Part shown: positions 17,045-27,664 of the stretch, in pieces
How the letters are laid out: every line of letters starts with the position of its first letter
How positions within the stretch are numbered: the stretch's first letter is position 1
From: Burkholderia plantarii
GTDB taxonomy: Bacteria; Pseudomonadota; Gammaproteobacteria; Burkholderiales; Burkholderiaceae
Direction of reading: 5' to 3'
Assembly: GCF_001411805.1 (NCBI RefSeq)
Contig: NZ_CP007212.1
Span: 2,914,001 to 2,978,000, forward strand
DNA: 64,000 bases
Notes under the pieces: generated by a model
What the model was told of the DNA's origin: nothing
The model's database searches: none
What the model saw: only the letters and a program-made list of their open reading frames with translations
Translations under genes and position numbers: made by a program

Positions 17045-17080
17045 GTAGCGTGCAACTTCGACCACGCACGCTACTTTTTT
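17045..17080 (+). terminator. Orphan intrinsic-terminator-like hairpin
   Basis: GTAGCGTGC (17045-17053) pairs with GCACGCTAC (17066-17074), followed immediately by six T residues and A. No rightward protein gene precedes it, so it may end a small RNA transcribed through about 16,850-17,075. Confidence 0.55.
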
Positions 17081-17089
17081 ATTCCTGCC

Positions 17090-17114
17090 GCCGCCGGTGA
17101 TCCTCACCGGCGGC
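17090..17114 (+). other. Strong 11-bp hairpin
   Basis: GCCGCCGGTGA (17090-17100) and TCACCGGCGGC (17104-17114) form a perfect stem with a 3-nt loop, 10 bp after the T-tract of the orphan terminator. Confidence 0.6.
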
Positions 17115-17461
17115 GACTCACTCCTCCTCGCGCATCGCTTCCTTGCGCCTCGGCGCAACCGGATGCCACCGTCAATGGCTGTGCGGAAATCGCAAGTTCA
17201 TCGAAATGTTCCGATTGCCAGCGCGCGATCGGAATCGGCATCCTCACACGCGATGACGGCTTCCCGTTTCGGTATCGGGGGCCCGGTGACGACGGCACGC
17301 CGTCCCGACGCCGCGAAGGCCGGTGCCTCACGTCTCACCGAGCCCGTCTCCCGCTGCCGCGCGTTCGGCCCGACGAATGACTGGCCGAATCGCGCTGCGG
17401 CACGCCTCGGTGCCGACGCTTTCCACCGACGCTCCCGTTACGCGGCGACCGCGAGGAATCC

Positions 17462-18496
17462 ATGTCCAGCATTGCATTTATCGAGGTGGAAGGCCGGTTC
17501 ACGATGCCGCCGTCGCGCTCGTCCGCGCCATCCTCCTACGGTCACGAATGGGCGCTGCTGCCGCCCGAGGCGGAGTCGCGCACGGGCATCCGTTCGCTCT
17601 ACGCGGCGATCGTGCGCACCGCCTGCCTCGACGTCGACGCGTTCCTCGCCTTGTACCGTTGGGATAGCGAACAAGACGGCCCTTTTGTTTCAGCCACGAT
17701 TGCCGCGGCAGCTCATGCGATCCCGGCCGCGCAGGCACCGGACGAAATCAAGCCCCGGGAGGCCGCGCGCGTGGCGACGGAACCCTTCCCTCGAACGGCT
17801 CGCCCATTTGGCCTATTCAAGGCACCGCGGTATCGCGCCGCGCGATGCCACTCACGTTCGTTCCGACGAATCGCGGGCAGGATCGGCATCGTGGGAGCGG
17901 CCATGCTGCTCGGCTGGATCGTGATCGATTATGTGCCGTCGCATCCGGAAGGCACGACGGTGATCCACGCCTCGCGGGATGCCGCCGACGGCTCGGGTTC
18001 TCGTAGCCCGGCATCGAATACGCCGCCGCAGGTCGATACCCACGTCGCACCTCGGCGTGATCTTGCCGACGCTACGGCGAATCCGCGCCGCACGCCGATC
18101 GCCAAGCATGCCGACACGGGCGCACGCTTGCACGACGATTCGTTGCGCGATCAAGCACGAGCCGGCACCGAGCCGGCTCGCGCCGATTCCCGCCGCCACG
18201 CGTCTTCACACGCTGTCGATCTCGCTCGTGAATCCGCTCGAGCAGGCGCGACCATCGACAGCGGCAAGCCGGCTCGCCGCCCCTCCCGCTCCACGATCAG
18301 CCATGGCGTCAAAGCCCGCCCCACCGCGATCGCCTCGGATGATTTCGATATCAACGCCTACGCCGATCTCGCCGACGAATTGCGGCAGCGCGACTCGATG
18401 TCCGCGCGAGACGACAAGCTGCCTGCCAGCACCGAATGGACCGAGCAGATCTCGCAGCGTCGCCTTACCGACATCCCGGAGCAGTTCGCGAAATGA
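17462..18496 (+). CDS. Unrecognised protein with one membrane segment
   Basis: 344 residues. GAGGAA lies 5 nt before the ATG. The N-terminal 115 residues are mixed and possibly folded (HEWALLPPEAESRTGIRSLY). One hydrophobic helix (IGIVGAAMLLGWIVIDYV, about residues 140-157) follows a basic stretch (RSFRRIAGR), predicting the N-terminus inside. The rest is polar, Ala/Arg/Ser/Asp-rich and probably disordered, ending in a more ordered tail (DINAYADLADELRQRD). Codon use is less GC-biased than in neighbours. I recognise no family. Anti-sigma-factor or cell-envelope regulators share this single-helix layout, but no defining domain is seen. Confidence 0.6.
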   Translation: MSSIAFIEVEGRFTMPPSRSSAPSSYGHEWALLPPEAESRTGIRSLYAAIVRTACLDVDAFLALYRWDSEQDGPFVSATIAAAAHAIPAAQAPDEIKPREAARVATEPFPRTARPFGLFKAPRYRAARCHSRSFRRIAGRIGIVGAAMLLGWIVIDYVPSHPEGTTVIHASRDAADGSGSRSPASNTPPQVDTHVAPRRDLADATANPRRTPIAKHADTGARLHDDSLRDQARAGTEPARADSRRHASSHAVDLARESARAGATIDSGKPARRPSRSTISHGVKARPTAIASDDFDINAYADLADELRQRDSMSARDDKLPASTEWTEQISQRRLTDIPEQFAK

Positions 18497-18648
18497 GCGA
18501 TGCGAGGCGACGGATGGCCCGCTCGCAGTCGGGACGTTGCCACGCATGAAGCGCATCGGCCGCGCCGACACATCGACGCCAGCTAATCCACCTGAAGCCG
18601 CAGATATCCGAGTCCAGCCAGCAACGCCGAAAAAGAACCGCAAAAGAA

Positions 18649-18682
18649 AAAGCCCCGCAAGTCCGAGAACTTGCGGGGCTTT
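18649..18682 (-). terminator. Terminator downstream of tRNA-Ser
   Basis: A 14-bp perfect stem, AAAGCCCCGCAAGT (18649-18662) with ACTTGCGGGGCTTT (18669-18682), and a 6-nt loop. Read leftward it ends in TTTTTCTTTT, a good U-tract for stopping tRNA transcription; it may also serve the rightward gene that ends at 18496. Confidence 0.9.
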
Positions 18683-18693
18683 GTCACCGCTTT

Positions 18694-18787
18694 TGGCGGA
18701 GACGGAGGGATTCGAACCCTCGATCCAGGTTTTGGCCCAGATGCTCCCTTAGCAGGGGAGTGCCTTCGACCTCTCGGCCACGTCTCC
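18694..18787 (-). tRNA. serX: tRNA-Ser (anticodon GCU)
   Basis: Read on the minus strand it begins GGAGACGTGGCCGAGAGG and ends CGTCTCC-G-CCA, with acceptor stem GGAGACG/CGTCTCC, an encoded CCA tail (complement at 18694-18696), the T-arm GGTTCGAATCC, and a long variable arm as expected for a class II serine tRNA. The anticodon GCT is at 18751-18753 in CTGCTAA, reading AGC/AGU codons. The gene symbol follows common usage for this isoacceptor. Confidence 0.96.
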
Positions 18788-18960
18788 CAAACTTTCGCTC
18801 GCGCCAGGGAGGCAGCGCGACGAGAACAAGATTCTATATGGCCACGGCACGAAGGTCAAATGTTTCGGCACGCTTTTTTCGTGCCACCACGGCCCGAATC
18901 CGGCGGTGATTCACGGCGCCGTCATCGAACGACGGATGTCGGCGCCGCGCGTTCGCCCGC

Positions 18961-20211
18961 TTACGCCTGATCGAGTTCGAACGCCTTGTGCAGCGCGCGC
19001 ACGGCGAGCTCCATGTACTTCTCGTCGATCAGGATCGAGATCTTGATTTCGGAGGTCGAGATCATCTGGATGTTGATGCCCTCTTCCGACAGCGTGCGGA
19101 ACGCCGTGCTCGCCACGCCGACGTGCGAGCGCATGCCGACGCCGACCACCGACACCTTCGACACCTTCGGATCGCCAAGCACCTGCTCGGCGTTGACGTG
19201 GCCCTTGACCTGGCTGGTCAGGATCTCCATCGCGCGCTGGTAGTCGCCACGGCCGACCGTGAAAGTGAAGTCGGTCTTGCCGGCCACGCTCTGGTTCTGG
19301 ATGATCATGTCGACGTCGATGTTCGCGTCGGCCACCGGGCCGAGGATCTGGTAGGCGATACCGGGCTTGTCGGGCACGCCCATCACCACGATGCGCGCTT
19401 CGTCGCGCTGAAATGCGATGCCGGAAATGACTGCCTTTTCCATGGTCTCGTCTTCTTCAAAAGTAATCAGGGTGCCCGACTTCATTTCTTCGTCGAGGGC
19501 GATGAGAGGATCGGTCAGGCTCGACAGCACGCGCGTCTTCACGCGGTACTTGCCGGCGAATTCGACCGAGCGGATCTGCAGCACCTTCGAGCCGAGGCTG
19601 GCCATTTCCAGCATCTCCTCGAAGGTCACGCGGTCGAGGCGGCGCGCGCCGTCCACCACGCGCGGGTCGGTCGTGTAGACGCCGTCGACGTCGGTATAGA
19701 TCAGGCATTCCTCGGCCTGAAGCGCCGCGGCCACCGCCACCGCCGAGGTGTCCGAGCCGCCGCGGCCGAGCGTCGTGATGTTGCCGGCCGGATCCACGCC
19801 CTGGAAGCCGGTGATCATCACGACCTTGCCCGCCGCGAGGTCGCGCTTCACGCGCTCGTCGTCGATCGACTGGATGCGCGCCTTCGTATACGCATTGTCG
19901 GTCTTGATCGGCACCTGCCAACCCGCGTAGCTGACGGCCGGGATGCCGATCTCCTGCAACGCGATCGACAGCAGACCGACACTGACCTGCTCGCCCGTCG
20001 ACGCGATCATGTCGAGTTCGCGCGGATCGGGCCGGCTCGAGATTTCTTTCGCGAGACCGAGCAGGCGGTTCGTTTCGCCGGACATCGCCGACGGCACGAC
20101 CACCATCTGGTGGCCGGCCTGATGCCATTTCGCGACGCGTTTCGCGACGTTCTTGATGCGCTCGACCGAGCCCATCGAAGTGCCGCCGTATTTATGTACG
20201 ATGAGTGCCAT
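18961..20211 (-). CDS. lysC: Aspartate kinase
   Basis: 416 residues. It phosphorylates aspartate with ATP, the first step to lysine, threonine, methionine and diaminopimelate. The N-terminus MALIVHKYGGTSMGSVERI is the KYGGTS nucleotide/aspartate-binding motif; GFQGVDPAGNITTLGRGGSD and ECLIYTDVDGVYTTDPR follow. Two C-terminal ACT domains (VMGVPDKPGIAYQILGPVAD; VSVVGVGMRSHVGVASTAFR) mediate lysine/threonine feedback, as in the single-chain proteobacterial LysC. The ATG at 20209-20211 matches the family start although its ribosome site is weak. No lysine riboswitch was found upstream. Confidence 0.97.
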   Translation of the reverse strand: MALIVHKYGGTSMGSVERIKNVAKRVAKWHQAGHQMVVVPSAMSGETNRLLGLAKEISSRPDPRELDMIASTGEQVSVGLLSIALQEIGIPAVSYAGWQVPIKTDNAYTKARIQSIDDERVKRDLAAGKVVMITGFQGVDPAGNITTLGRGGSDTSAVAVAAALQAEECLIYTDVDGVYTTDPRVVDGARRLDRVTFEEMLEMASLGSKVLQIRSVEFAGKYRVKTRVLSSLTDPLIALDEEMKSGTLITFEEDETMEKAVISGIAFQRDEARIVVMGVPDKPGIAYQILGPVADANIDVDMIIQNQSVAGKTDFTFTVGRGDYQRAMEILTSQVKGHVNAEQVLGDPKVSKVSVVGVGMRSHVGVASTAFRTLSEEGINIQMISTSEIKISILIDEKYMELAVRALHKAFELDQA

Positions 20212-20562
20212 TGTCGTTCTGAACTGGAAATTGACCGCGCGGGTACACTGCGCCGGAAGCCGCGCCACCGTTCGGTCTCGCGGCTTGTGGCAGGGGACGA
20301 CGGGAAAGGCGACGGGGAAAACAGTGTGCTGGCGTGGCGGATTTGCCCGGTAGGCGGATCAGGCCGCGCAAACCGGGTACGTCACGCGGAAAACCTGCAC
20401 AAAACGCTCAAAAAATCGAGCCGAGCAAACGTCCGAGCGTACTCTATCGAGGTTCGCTTGACAAGTTGCCGGGATTGGTCTGGTACTTTTTGTTATTCAA
20501 ATCGGCGATTTCTCGTGATTTCGTCGATCAACCCGGCCCTTTTTCTGATCACCGATCGGCAG
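20212..20562. other. Intergenic region between tilS and lysC
   Basis: About 350 bp without a gene, expected to hold the lysC promoter. On the plus strand TTGACA at 20458-20463 is followed 17 bp later by a weak -10 (TGGTAC, 20481-20486), facing into the 3' end of tilS. Confidence 0.4.
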
Positions 20563-22008
20563 TCAGGCGATCAGCAGGTCGGGCCGCCATTCGATGCGGC
20601 GGTACGGGCCGGCACCGCCCGCCGCCGCCCCGCCCGCCTCGGGCGCGCGATTGACGCCGAGCCGCGGCACGAACAGCAGCGTCTCGCCGGCATGCAGCAG
20701 CGGCACGTCGCGCTGCCATGCCGGCACGCCACGCTCCTGGAACAGGTTCTTGAGCGTGCGCGACGGCCCGCCCGACGCCATCCGCATCCGTTCGCCACCG
20801 GCCCGCGCGCGCACCACGAGCGGTGCGCCGGCCAGCACGGCCTCGGCGATCCGATCCTCGGCGCCGGAGCCGGCCGCCGCTTCGTCTGCGTCATCGACCG
20901 GCCAGAACACGAAGCTGCCGCGCCACGCCGGCAGATGCCAGATCTCCTGCCCCGCCCACTCGAGCCGCGCGATCGGACGCGCGCGCGCGCTGCCGTCGTC
21001 GGCCGGATCGGCGCTGTCGCCGGCTTCCCAATACACGTCGTCGCGGTAGAGTCGCAGGCACTGCCCGGCGTGATCGATGCGCAAGGCATGCGAGACCTGC
21101 GTGGCGCGCAACTGCTTGATCATCTCGGCGAGCCGCGCGGCCGAGGCGCCGGGCAGGCCGAGCGTGCGCATCCAGTGGCGCAGCAGGTTCGCGCCGCGTT
21201 CGTCGTCGAAGCCGAGCAGGCGCTCGCGTGACAGCACGCGGCCGTCGTCGCGCGCCACGCCGGCGAGATCGTCGGCCGCGAGCCCGTCGAGCAGCCGCTG
21301 CGCGGCCGCCGCGTGCTGGGCGGTGCGCGCCAGCGCGTCGCGGAATCCGGGGAAATGGACGGCGAGTTCGGGAAGCACCTGCGCGCGCAGCGCATTGCGC
21401 GCATAGCGCGTGTCGGCGTTCGATTCGTCGTCGATCCAGCGCAGCGCGCGCGCCTCGGCATAGCGTTCCAGTTGCGCGCGCAACAGCGACAGCAGCGGGC
21501 GCATGCGCACGATCGTCGCCCCGTCGGGCAGATAGCGCGGCGCCATCGCGGCGATGCCGGCCAGCCCCGCGCCGCGCAGCAGTTGCAGCAGCACCGTTTC
21601 GGCCTGATCGTCGGCGTGCTGCGCGATCCACAGCGCCTGCGCGCCGTGGCGCTCGCCCAGCGCGTCGAGCGCGCGGTAGCGGACCTCGCGCGCGCTCGCC
21701 TCGACGCCGAGCCCGCTCTCGCGCGGCACCTCGACGCGCTGCGCGTCGAACGACACGCCGAGCGCGGCGGCACTTGCCTCGGCATGCGCGAGCCAGGCGT
21801 CGGCGTTCGGGCTCAACCCGTGGTGGACGTGCAGCGCGACGCAGCGCGCGGCGCCGGCCACGCGCACCGTCGCGTCGAGCAGCACCGACGAGTCGAGCCC
21901 GCCGCTGTACGCGATCGCGATCGTGGCGGCCTCGGGCAGCGCGCCCAAAGCGACGCGAACCGCGTCGAGTACGACGCGGTTCGCGGCATTGTCATTCGAG
22001 GGAATCAT
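20563..22008 (-). CDS. tilS: tRNA(Ile)-lysidine synthase
   Basis: 481 residues. It converts C34 of the AUA-reading tRNA-Ile to lysidine using ATP and lysine, an essential decoding step. The N-type PP-loop is IAIAYSGGLDSSVLL (Ser35-Ser40), and further hallmarks are VALHVHHGLSPNADAW, ALWIAQHADDQAETVLLQLL and RPLLSLLRAQLE. A C-terminal tRNA-binding domain includes GGERMRMASGGPSRTLKNLF. The ATG at 22006-22008 was chosen since the upstream open frame is Arg/Ser-rich and belongs to the accA 3' end. It follows accA by 43 bp in the same direction. Confidence 0.96.
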   Translation of the reverse strand: MIPSNDNAANRVVLDAVRVALGALPEAATIAIAYSGGLDSSVLLDATVRVAGAARCVALHVHHGLSPNADAWLAHAEASAAALGVSFDAQRVEVPRESGLGVEASAREVRYRALDALGERHGAQALWIAQHADDQAETVLLQLLRGAGLAGIAAMAPRYLPDGATIVRMRPLLSLLRAQLERYAEARALRWIDDESNADTRYARNALRAQVLPELAVHFPGFRDALARTAQHAAAAQRLLDGLAADDLAGVARDDGRVLSRERLLGFDDERGANLLRHWMRTLGLPGASAARLAEMIKQLRATQVSHALRIDHAGQCLRLYRDDVYWEAGDSADPADDGSARARPIARLEWAGQEIWHLPAWRGSFVFWPVDDADEAAAGSGAEDRIAEAVLAGAPLVVRARAGGERMRMASGGPSRTLKNLFQERGVPAWQRDVPLLHAGETLLFVPRLGVNRAPEAGGAAAGGAGPYRRIEWRPDLLIA

Positions 22009-22051
22009 CGGCGGCACGCTTGCGCGCGGCTTGCGCAAACGACGGCGGCGC

Positions 22052-23023
<972 letters not shown>

Positions 23024-23127
23024 GTATGAGAGTCCTAGGTCGTGCGGCAGCGCGTATTCTAACCGCGCTCACCCACGTCAAAACCGGGCCAAAACTATCG
23101 ACTCAAAAAAACAATAGTCAAAGCGAA

Positions 23128-24039
23128 TTACGCATCGGCGGATTCGGGGTCGAGGCTGCGCCACATGTACCAGGTCGCGACGGTTCGCCACGGCTCCCAG
23201 TTCGCCGCGACCTCGCGCGCCTCGCTGCGCGTGACGGGCTCGCCGCTGAAGTAGTTGACGCTGATCGCGCGGATCAGGCCGAGATCGTCGAGCGGCAGCA
23301 CGTCCGGGCGCGACAGGTTGAAGATCAGGAACATCTCGGCGGTCCAGCGGCCAATGCCGCGGATCTGCGTGAGTTCGGCGATCACCGCCTCGTCGTCCAT
23401 CGAGGTCCATTTGTCGACGTGCAGCGCGCCCGACACGAAATGCTGGGCGAGATCGAGGATGTAGTCGGACTTGCGCTTCGACAGGCCGCAGGCGGCGAGC
23501 TTCTCCTGGCCGAGCCGGATCACCTGCTGCGGCGCGAGCTTCGGGCAGACGGCTTCGATCGCGGCCCACACGGCCTGCGCCGAGGCAACCGAGATCTGCT
23601 GGCCGACCACCGAGCGCGCGAGCGTGACGAACGGATCGCCGCGCTTGACGAGATGCGCGGGGCCGAACTTCGGAATCAGCTTCTTGAGGATCCGGTCGCG
23701 CTTGACGAGGTCGGCGCACGCCTTGTCCCAATATGGCGGACGGACCACCACGTCCACGTCGGCAAGCTGCACCGGCACGGCCGCTTCGGCGGCGCGCGCA
23801 CGCCGCGCGCCGCTGTCGGCGGCGTCGACCGCGAGCTCGCGACGCTCGGCCGCGTCGGCGCGCACGGGCTTCGCCGCGCCGCGTGCGATCAGCTTGTGCG
23901 CAACGCCGTTGGCGCCTGCGGCGGGACCGGCCCCGCGCTTCGCGGCGACCTTCCCGGCCGGCGCGCGCTTCGCGGCCGCCGACGAACCCGTCGTCGTGCG
24001 CGCCGCCCGCTTTGCCGGCACTTTCCTGCCCGTTGCCAT
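23128..24039 (-). CDS. DNA-3-methyladenine glycosylase II-like (HhH-GPD)
   Basis: 303 residues. A basic Ala/Lys/Arg tail (about residues 1-80) precedes the HhH-GPD domain: LARSVVGQQISVASAQAVWA, the helix-hairpin-helix LTQIRGIGRWTAEMFLIF, and the catalytic Asp in LPLDDLGLIRAISVNYF. AlkA-family enzymes excise alkylated purines and act in base-excision repair. The Lys/Ala-rich N-terminal extension resembles histone H1-like tails of Burkholderia proteins and may add non-specific DNA binding. It sits 104 bp upstream of accA in the same direction, with its own stretch of AT-rich spacer. Confidence 0.92.
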   Translation of the reverse strand: MATGRKVPAKRAARTTTGSSAAAKRAPAGKVAAKRGAGPAAGANGVAHKLIARGAAKPVRADAAERRELAVDAADSGARRARAAEAAVPVQLADVDVVVRPPYWDKACADLVKRDRILKKLIPKFGPAHLVKRGDPFVTLARSVVGQQISVASAQAVWAAIEAVCPKLAPQQVIRLGQEKLAACGLSKRKSDYILDLAQHFVSGALHVDKWTSMDDEAVIAELTQIRGIGRWTAEMFLIFNLSRPDVLPLDDLGLIRAISVNYFSGEPVTRSEAREVAANWEPWRTVATWYMWRSLDPESADA

Positions 24040-24086
24040 CCTGCCTCCTGCCTGACGAGTCGATCAGCGGAACGGACGACGTGCGA

Positions 24087-25481
24087 TCAAACGCGACGCC
24101 ATTCGGTCAACCCGCCCGGTTTGTCTTCAAGCGCGACGCCGGCTTCGAGCAGCGCTGCCCGGATCCGGTCCGCTTCGGCATAATTCCTCGCCTGCTTGGC
24201 GGCCACGCGCGCGGCGATCTGCGTCTCGATCGCGTCGGCGTCGAGCGCGCCCGAAGCGGCGCCCGCGGCCTGTTGCAGATAGGCGCGCGGCTCGCGGCCG
24301 AGCAGGCCGAGCAGCGCGCCGAGTTGCTTCAGCTGGCGCGCGAGCGCCGGCTCGCGCGCGCGGTTCACCTCACCCGCGAGTTCGAACAAGACCGACACGG
24401 CCAGCGCCGTGTTGAAGTCGTCGTTCATCGCCGCCGCGAAACGCTGCGCGTAGGGCTCGTCGCGATCGAGCGGAGCGGCATCGGGCGTCACGTCCTTGAG
24501 CGCCGTGTAGAGCCGCGTGAGCGAGGCGCGCGCATCATCGAGATGCACCTCGCTGTAATTGAGCGGCGAGCGGTAGTGGGTGCGCACGATGAAGAAGCGC
24601 ATCACCTCGGCGTCGTAGCGCTCCAGCACCTCGCGGATCGTGAAGAAATTGCCGAGCGATTTCGACATCTTCTCGCTGTCCACCTGCACGAAGCCGTTGT
24701 GCATCCAGTAATTGACAAACGTTTCGCCGGTTGCGCCTTCGCTTTGCGCGATCTCGTTCTCGTGATGCGGGAATTGCAGATCCTGGCCGCCGCCGTGGAT
24801 GTCGAAGTGATGACCGAGCAGCGTGCAGCCCATCGCCGAGCACTCGATGTGCCAGCCGGGGCGGCCGCGCCCGTACTTCGAATCCCAACTCGTGTCGGCC
24901 GGCTCGTCGGGCTTCGCGCTTTTCCACAGCACGAAATCGAGCGGGTCCTGCTTCGCATCGTTGGCGGCCACGCGCTCGCCCGCGCGCAGATCGTCGAGCG
25001 ACTTGCCCGACAGGCGCCCGTAGTTCGCGAACTTGCGCACGGCGTAGTTGACGTCGCCGTCGCTCGCCTGGTACGCGTAACCGTTTGCCTCGAGCGTCTC
25101 GATCATGCCGAGCATCTGCGGGATGAAATCGGTCGCGCGCGGCTCGTGCTCGGGCCGCTCGACGCCGAGCGCATCGAGATCCTCGTGCATCGCCGCGATG
25201 AAGCGCGAGGTCAGCGAGGCGATCGTCTCGCCGTTCTCGACCGCGCGGCGGATGATCTTGTCATCGATGTCGGTGATGTTGCGCACATACGTGACGCGAT
25301 AGCCGAGCGTGCGCAGCCAGCGCTGCACGACGTCGAACACAACCATCATTCGCGCATGCCCGATGTGACAGTAGTCGTATACGGTGATGCCGCAGACGTA
25401 CATCCGGACTTCGCCGGGATGCCGTGGCACGAAGACTTGCTTGTCACGCGCGAGCGTGTTGTAGATGCGCAGTGATTCCAT
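24087..25481 (-). CDS. cysS: Cysteinyl-tRNA synthetase
   Basis: 464 residues, matching E. coli CysRS (461). It charges tRNA-Cys. The start [19 protein letters not shown] leads to [19 protein letters not shown], containing the zinc ligand Cys30 and the HIGH motif (residues 39-42); the KMSKS element is in [21 protein letters not shown] supplies another zinc Cys. I use the ATG at 25479-25481, where homology begins, although a longer frame exists. It diverges from the TPR-protein gene across about 230 bp. Confidence 0.98.
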   Translation of the reverse strand: MESLRIYNTLARDKQVFVPRHPGEVRMYVCGITVYDYCHIGHARMMVVFDVVQRWLRTLGYRVTYVRNITDIDDKIIRRAVENGETIASLTSRFIAAMHEDLDALGVERPEHEPRATDFIPQMLGMIETLEANGYAYQASDGDVNYAVRKFANYGRLSGKSLDDLRAGERVAANDAKQDPLDFVLWKSAKPDEPADTSWDSKYGRGRPGWHIECSAMGCTLLGHHFDIHGGGQDLQFPHHENEIAQSEGATGETFVNYWMHNGFVQVDSEKMSKSLGNFFTIREVLERYDAEVMRFFIVRTHYRSPLNYSEVHLDDARASLTRLYTALKDVTPDAAPLDRDEPYAQRFAAAMNDDFNTALAVSVLFELAGEVNRAREPALARQLKQLGALLGLLGREPRAYLQQAAGAASGALDADAIETQIAARVAAKQARNYAEADRIRAALLEAGVALEDKPGGLTEWRRV

Positions 25482-25672
25482 AGAGATGAAACGAGAGCCG
25501 AAGGATGCCGCCCTGGCGACGGGCGCCTGCATGAGAACCCGCTCGGTGCGTCCGCCGCGATCGGAAGCGCCGCCGTCGGTAAACGAGGCGTCGGTCGAAC
25601 GACGGGCGAAGCGGTAACGGCGCGAGAGGCAAAAGACAGTCCGCAGCTCGCCGGAATGCGCGGACGATTTGC

Positions 25673-25678
25673 TAGAAT
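25673..25678 (+). promoter_or_regulatory. Candidate -10 element for the TPR/cyclophilin genes
   Basis: TAGAAT in the context GCTAGAATGG, 32 bp before the TPR-protein start, resembles the sigma-70 -10 sequences common in Burkholderia. The -35 region 17 bp upstream is poor. Confidence 0.4.
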
Positions 25679-25709
25679 GGCTCGGAGTATAACATTGCGA
25701 TTTGAGCCT

Positions 25710-26426
25710 ATGAAATCTTCCCGCGGCCGCGCGCCGAGCGCTGCGACCCTCGTTGCGACCGCCGTCCTCGGTCTCGCGTTGGCGCTTCCGGCCTTTGCAC
25801 AGAAGGCACCCGCCACCGCCGACGGCACGCCGGAGATCGACGCGTCGATCACCAGCCGCAACTGGTCGGCGGCGCTGTCGCAGCTCGACTCACGCATCGC
25901 GGCAAACCCGCACGACGTGCAGGCGCAGTTCAAGCGCGGCACCGTGCTGGCCCGGCTGAACCGCGACGACGACGCGATCGAGCAGTTCGTCGCGATCACG
26001 CAGGCCTATCCCGAGTTGCCCGAGCCGTACAACAATCTCGCCGCGCTGTACGCGAAACACGGCCGCTATGACGAGGCGCGCGCCGCGCTCGTCACGGCAA
26101 CCAAGGCGAACCCTGACTACGGCCTCGCCTACGAGAATCTCGGCGACCTGTACCTGCGGCTCGCGGCGGAATCGTACAAGCGCGCGCAGTCGCTCGGCCA
26201 CGCGAGCGGCGCGACCGCGCAGCGGCTCGCCGACCTGCAGCGCATCGTCTCGCCGCCGGCCGGCAAGCGTGCCGCGGCCGCCGCGCCGGCGAGCCGGACC
26301 CGCGCGCTGACCGACCAGGCCGCCTCGAACGTGTCCACCACCACGCTGCCGCTGTCGCCGTCGTTCCAGTTCGGCGTCTCGGGCGGCTCGCTCGCGGCGC
26401 CGCCCTACGTGGCGCCGTCGAACTGA
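25710..26426 (+). CDS. Exported TPR-repeat protein
   Basis: 238 residues. A signal peptide ([19 protein letters not shown]) is followed by about three tetratricopeptide repeats: [40 protein letters not shown] and [20 protein letters not shown]. The last repeat runs into a low-complexity tail rich in Ala, Ser and Pro. TPR proteins of this size scaffold periplasmic or envelope complexes. It precedes two cyclophilin genes in the same direction (62 bp to the first), suggesting a shared role in periplasmic protein quality (inference). Start ATG at 25710 fits the signal peptide. Confidence 0.87.
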   Translation: MKSSRGRAPSAATLVATAVLGLALALPAFAQKAPATADGTPEIDASITSRNWSAALSQLDSRIAANPHDVQAQFKRGTVLARLNRDDDAIEQFVAITQAYPELPEPYNNLAALYAKHGRYDEARAALVTATKANPDYGLAYENLGDLYLRLAAESYKRAQSLGHASGATAQRLADLQRIVSPPAGKRAAAAAPASRTRALTDQAASNVSTTTLPLSPSFQFGVSGGSLAAPPYVAPSN

Positions 26427-26488
26427 CGCGGGTACCCAGCGCGCCGCGCCGCGTCGTCCCAACCCATTCACTCACCCAGAGGATCGTC

Positions 26489-27064
26489 ATGAAACGTCTG
26501 TTGTTGGCGCTCGGCAGCGCCGCCTTCGTCGCGACCGCGCCCGCCTACGCGCAAACGGCCGCCGCGCATCCGGTCGTGCAGCTGAAGACCACGCAGGGCG
26601 ACATCCGCATCGAGCTGTATCCCGAGAAGGCGCCGAAGACGGTGGCGAACTTCCTTGACTACGTGAAGGCCGGCCAGTACAGCGGCACGATCTTCCACCG
26701 CGTGATCCCGGGCTTCATGATCCAGGGCGGCGGCTACAAGGAGAATTTCGACGAGAAGCCGACGCGCGCGCCGATCCCGCTCGAAAGCCGCAACGGCCTG
26801 AAGAACCTGACGGGCACCATTGCCATGGCGCGCACCAGTGATCCGAACTCCGCAACGGCGCAGTTCTTCATCAACACGGTCGATAACGCCGGCCTCGACT
26901 ATCCGAACCCGGACGGCAACGGCTACGCGGTGTTCGGCAAGGTCGTCTCGGGCATGGACGTCGTGAAGAAGATCGAGGCGACGCCCACCACGGTGCGCGG
27001 CCCGATGCGCGACGTCCCGCAGAAGCCGGTCGTGATCGAATCGGCGAGCATCGTCAGCAAGTAA
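26489..27064 (+). CDS. ppiA: Periplasmic peptidyl-prolyl cis-trans isomerase (cyclophilin)
   Basis: 191 residues. Signal peptide [20 protein letters not shown] with AYAQ cleavage, then a cyclophilin domain: [40 protein letters not shown] with the catalytic Arg, [17 protein letters not shown] and the [15 protein letters not shown] end. It accelerates proline isomerisation in exported proteins. It is 86 bp upstream of a cytoplasmic paralogue, an arrangement typical of Burkholderia. A good purine tract (AGAGGAT) precedes the ATG. Confidence 0.96.
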   Translation: MKRLLLALGSAAFVATAPAYAQTAAAHPVVQLKTTQGDIRIELYPEKAPKTVANFLDYVKAGQYSGTIFHRVIPGFMIQGGGYKENFDEKPTRAPIPLESRNGLKNLTGTIAMARTSDPNSATAQFFINTVDNAGLDYPNPDGNGYAVFGKVVSGMDVVKKIEATPTTVRGPMRDVPQKPVVIESASIVSK

Positions 27065-27150
27065 GCCCGGGCGCGCTGCGCCCTTTCACGCGGCCGCGTC
27101 GTCCCGACCGGCCGCGTGCCGTTTCACCCACCTCTAAAGAAGGAACCATC

Positions 27151-27642
27151 ATGGTTGAACTGCATACGAACCACGGCGTGATCAAGCTCGAACTCGACGA
27201 CGCCAAGGCACCGAAGACGGTGGAGAACTTCCTCAATTACGTGAAGGCCGGCCACTACGACGGCACGGTGTTCCATCGCGTCATCAACGGCTTCATGATC
27301 CAGGGCGGCGGTTTCGAGCCGGGCATGAAGCAGAAGCCCACCGAAGCGCCGATCGACAACGAGGCGAACAACGGCCTGAAGAACGACAACTACACGGTCG
27401 CGATGGCGCGCACCAACGATCCGCACTCGGCGACCGCGCAATTCTTCATCAACGTCAACGACAACGACTTCCTGAACCACTCGTCGCCGACGCCGCAAGG
27501 CTGGGGCTACGCCGTGTTCGGCAAGGTCGTCGAAGGCCAGGACGTGGTGGACAAGATCAAGGGCGTCAAGACGGGCAGCAAGGGCTTCCATCAGGACGTG
27601 CCGAACGACGACGTCGTGATCGAAAAGGCCGTGGTGGTCTGA
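27151..27642 (+). CDS. ppiB: Cytoplasmic peptidyl-prolyl cis-trans isomerase B
   Basis: 163 residues, length of E. coli PpiB (164), no signal peptide. Cyclophilin core: [40 protein letters not shown] (FHRVI with catalytic Arg), [18 protein letters not shown] and [20 protein letters not shown]. It follows the exported paralogue, and the two share long identical stretches at the DNA level, consistent with local duplication. AAGGAACC precedes the ATG. lpxH starts 22 bp downstream. Confidence 0.97.
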   Translation: MVELHTNHGVIKLELDDAKAPKTVENFLNYVKAGHYDGTVFHRVINGFMIQGGGFEPGMKQKPTEAPIDNEANNGLKNDNYTVAMARTNDPHSATAQFFINVNDNDFLNHSSPTPQGWGYAVFGKVVEGQDVVDKIKGVKTGSKGFHQDVPNDDVVIEKAVVV

Positions 27643-27664
27643 CGCGTTACGGGGACGCATTCCG

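Larger units (their letters stand above)
16162..17461. other. 1.3-kb AT-richer intergenic region
   Basis: No convincing protein gene is present. Base composition falls noticeably between about 16,260 and 16,900 compared with the flanks, as in promoter-rich or acquired DNA. It contains an 8-bp-arm inverted repeat at 16397-16419, a terminator-like hairpin with a T-tract at 17045-17080 and a second strong hairpin at 17090-17114. It should contain the promoters of the leftward ABC operon and the rightward unknown membrane protein. Confidence 0.6.

Noticed and set aside
18600..18960. tRNA-linked genomic island or prophage
   Set aside because: No integrase, phage gene or repeated tRNA 3' end was found on either side.
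20212..20562. Lysine riboswitch upstream of lysC
   Set aside because: No multi-helix aptamer or conserved junction sequence was recognised in the leader.
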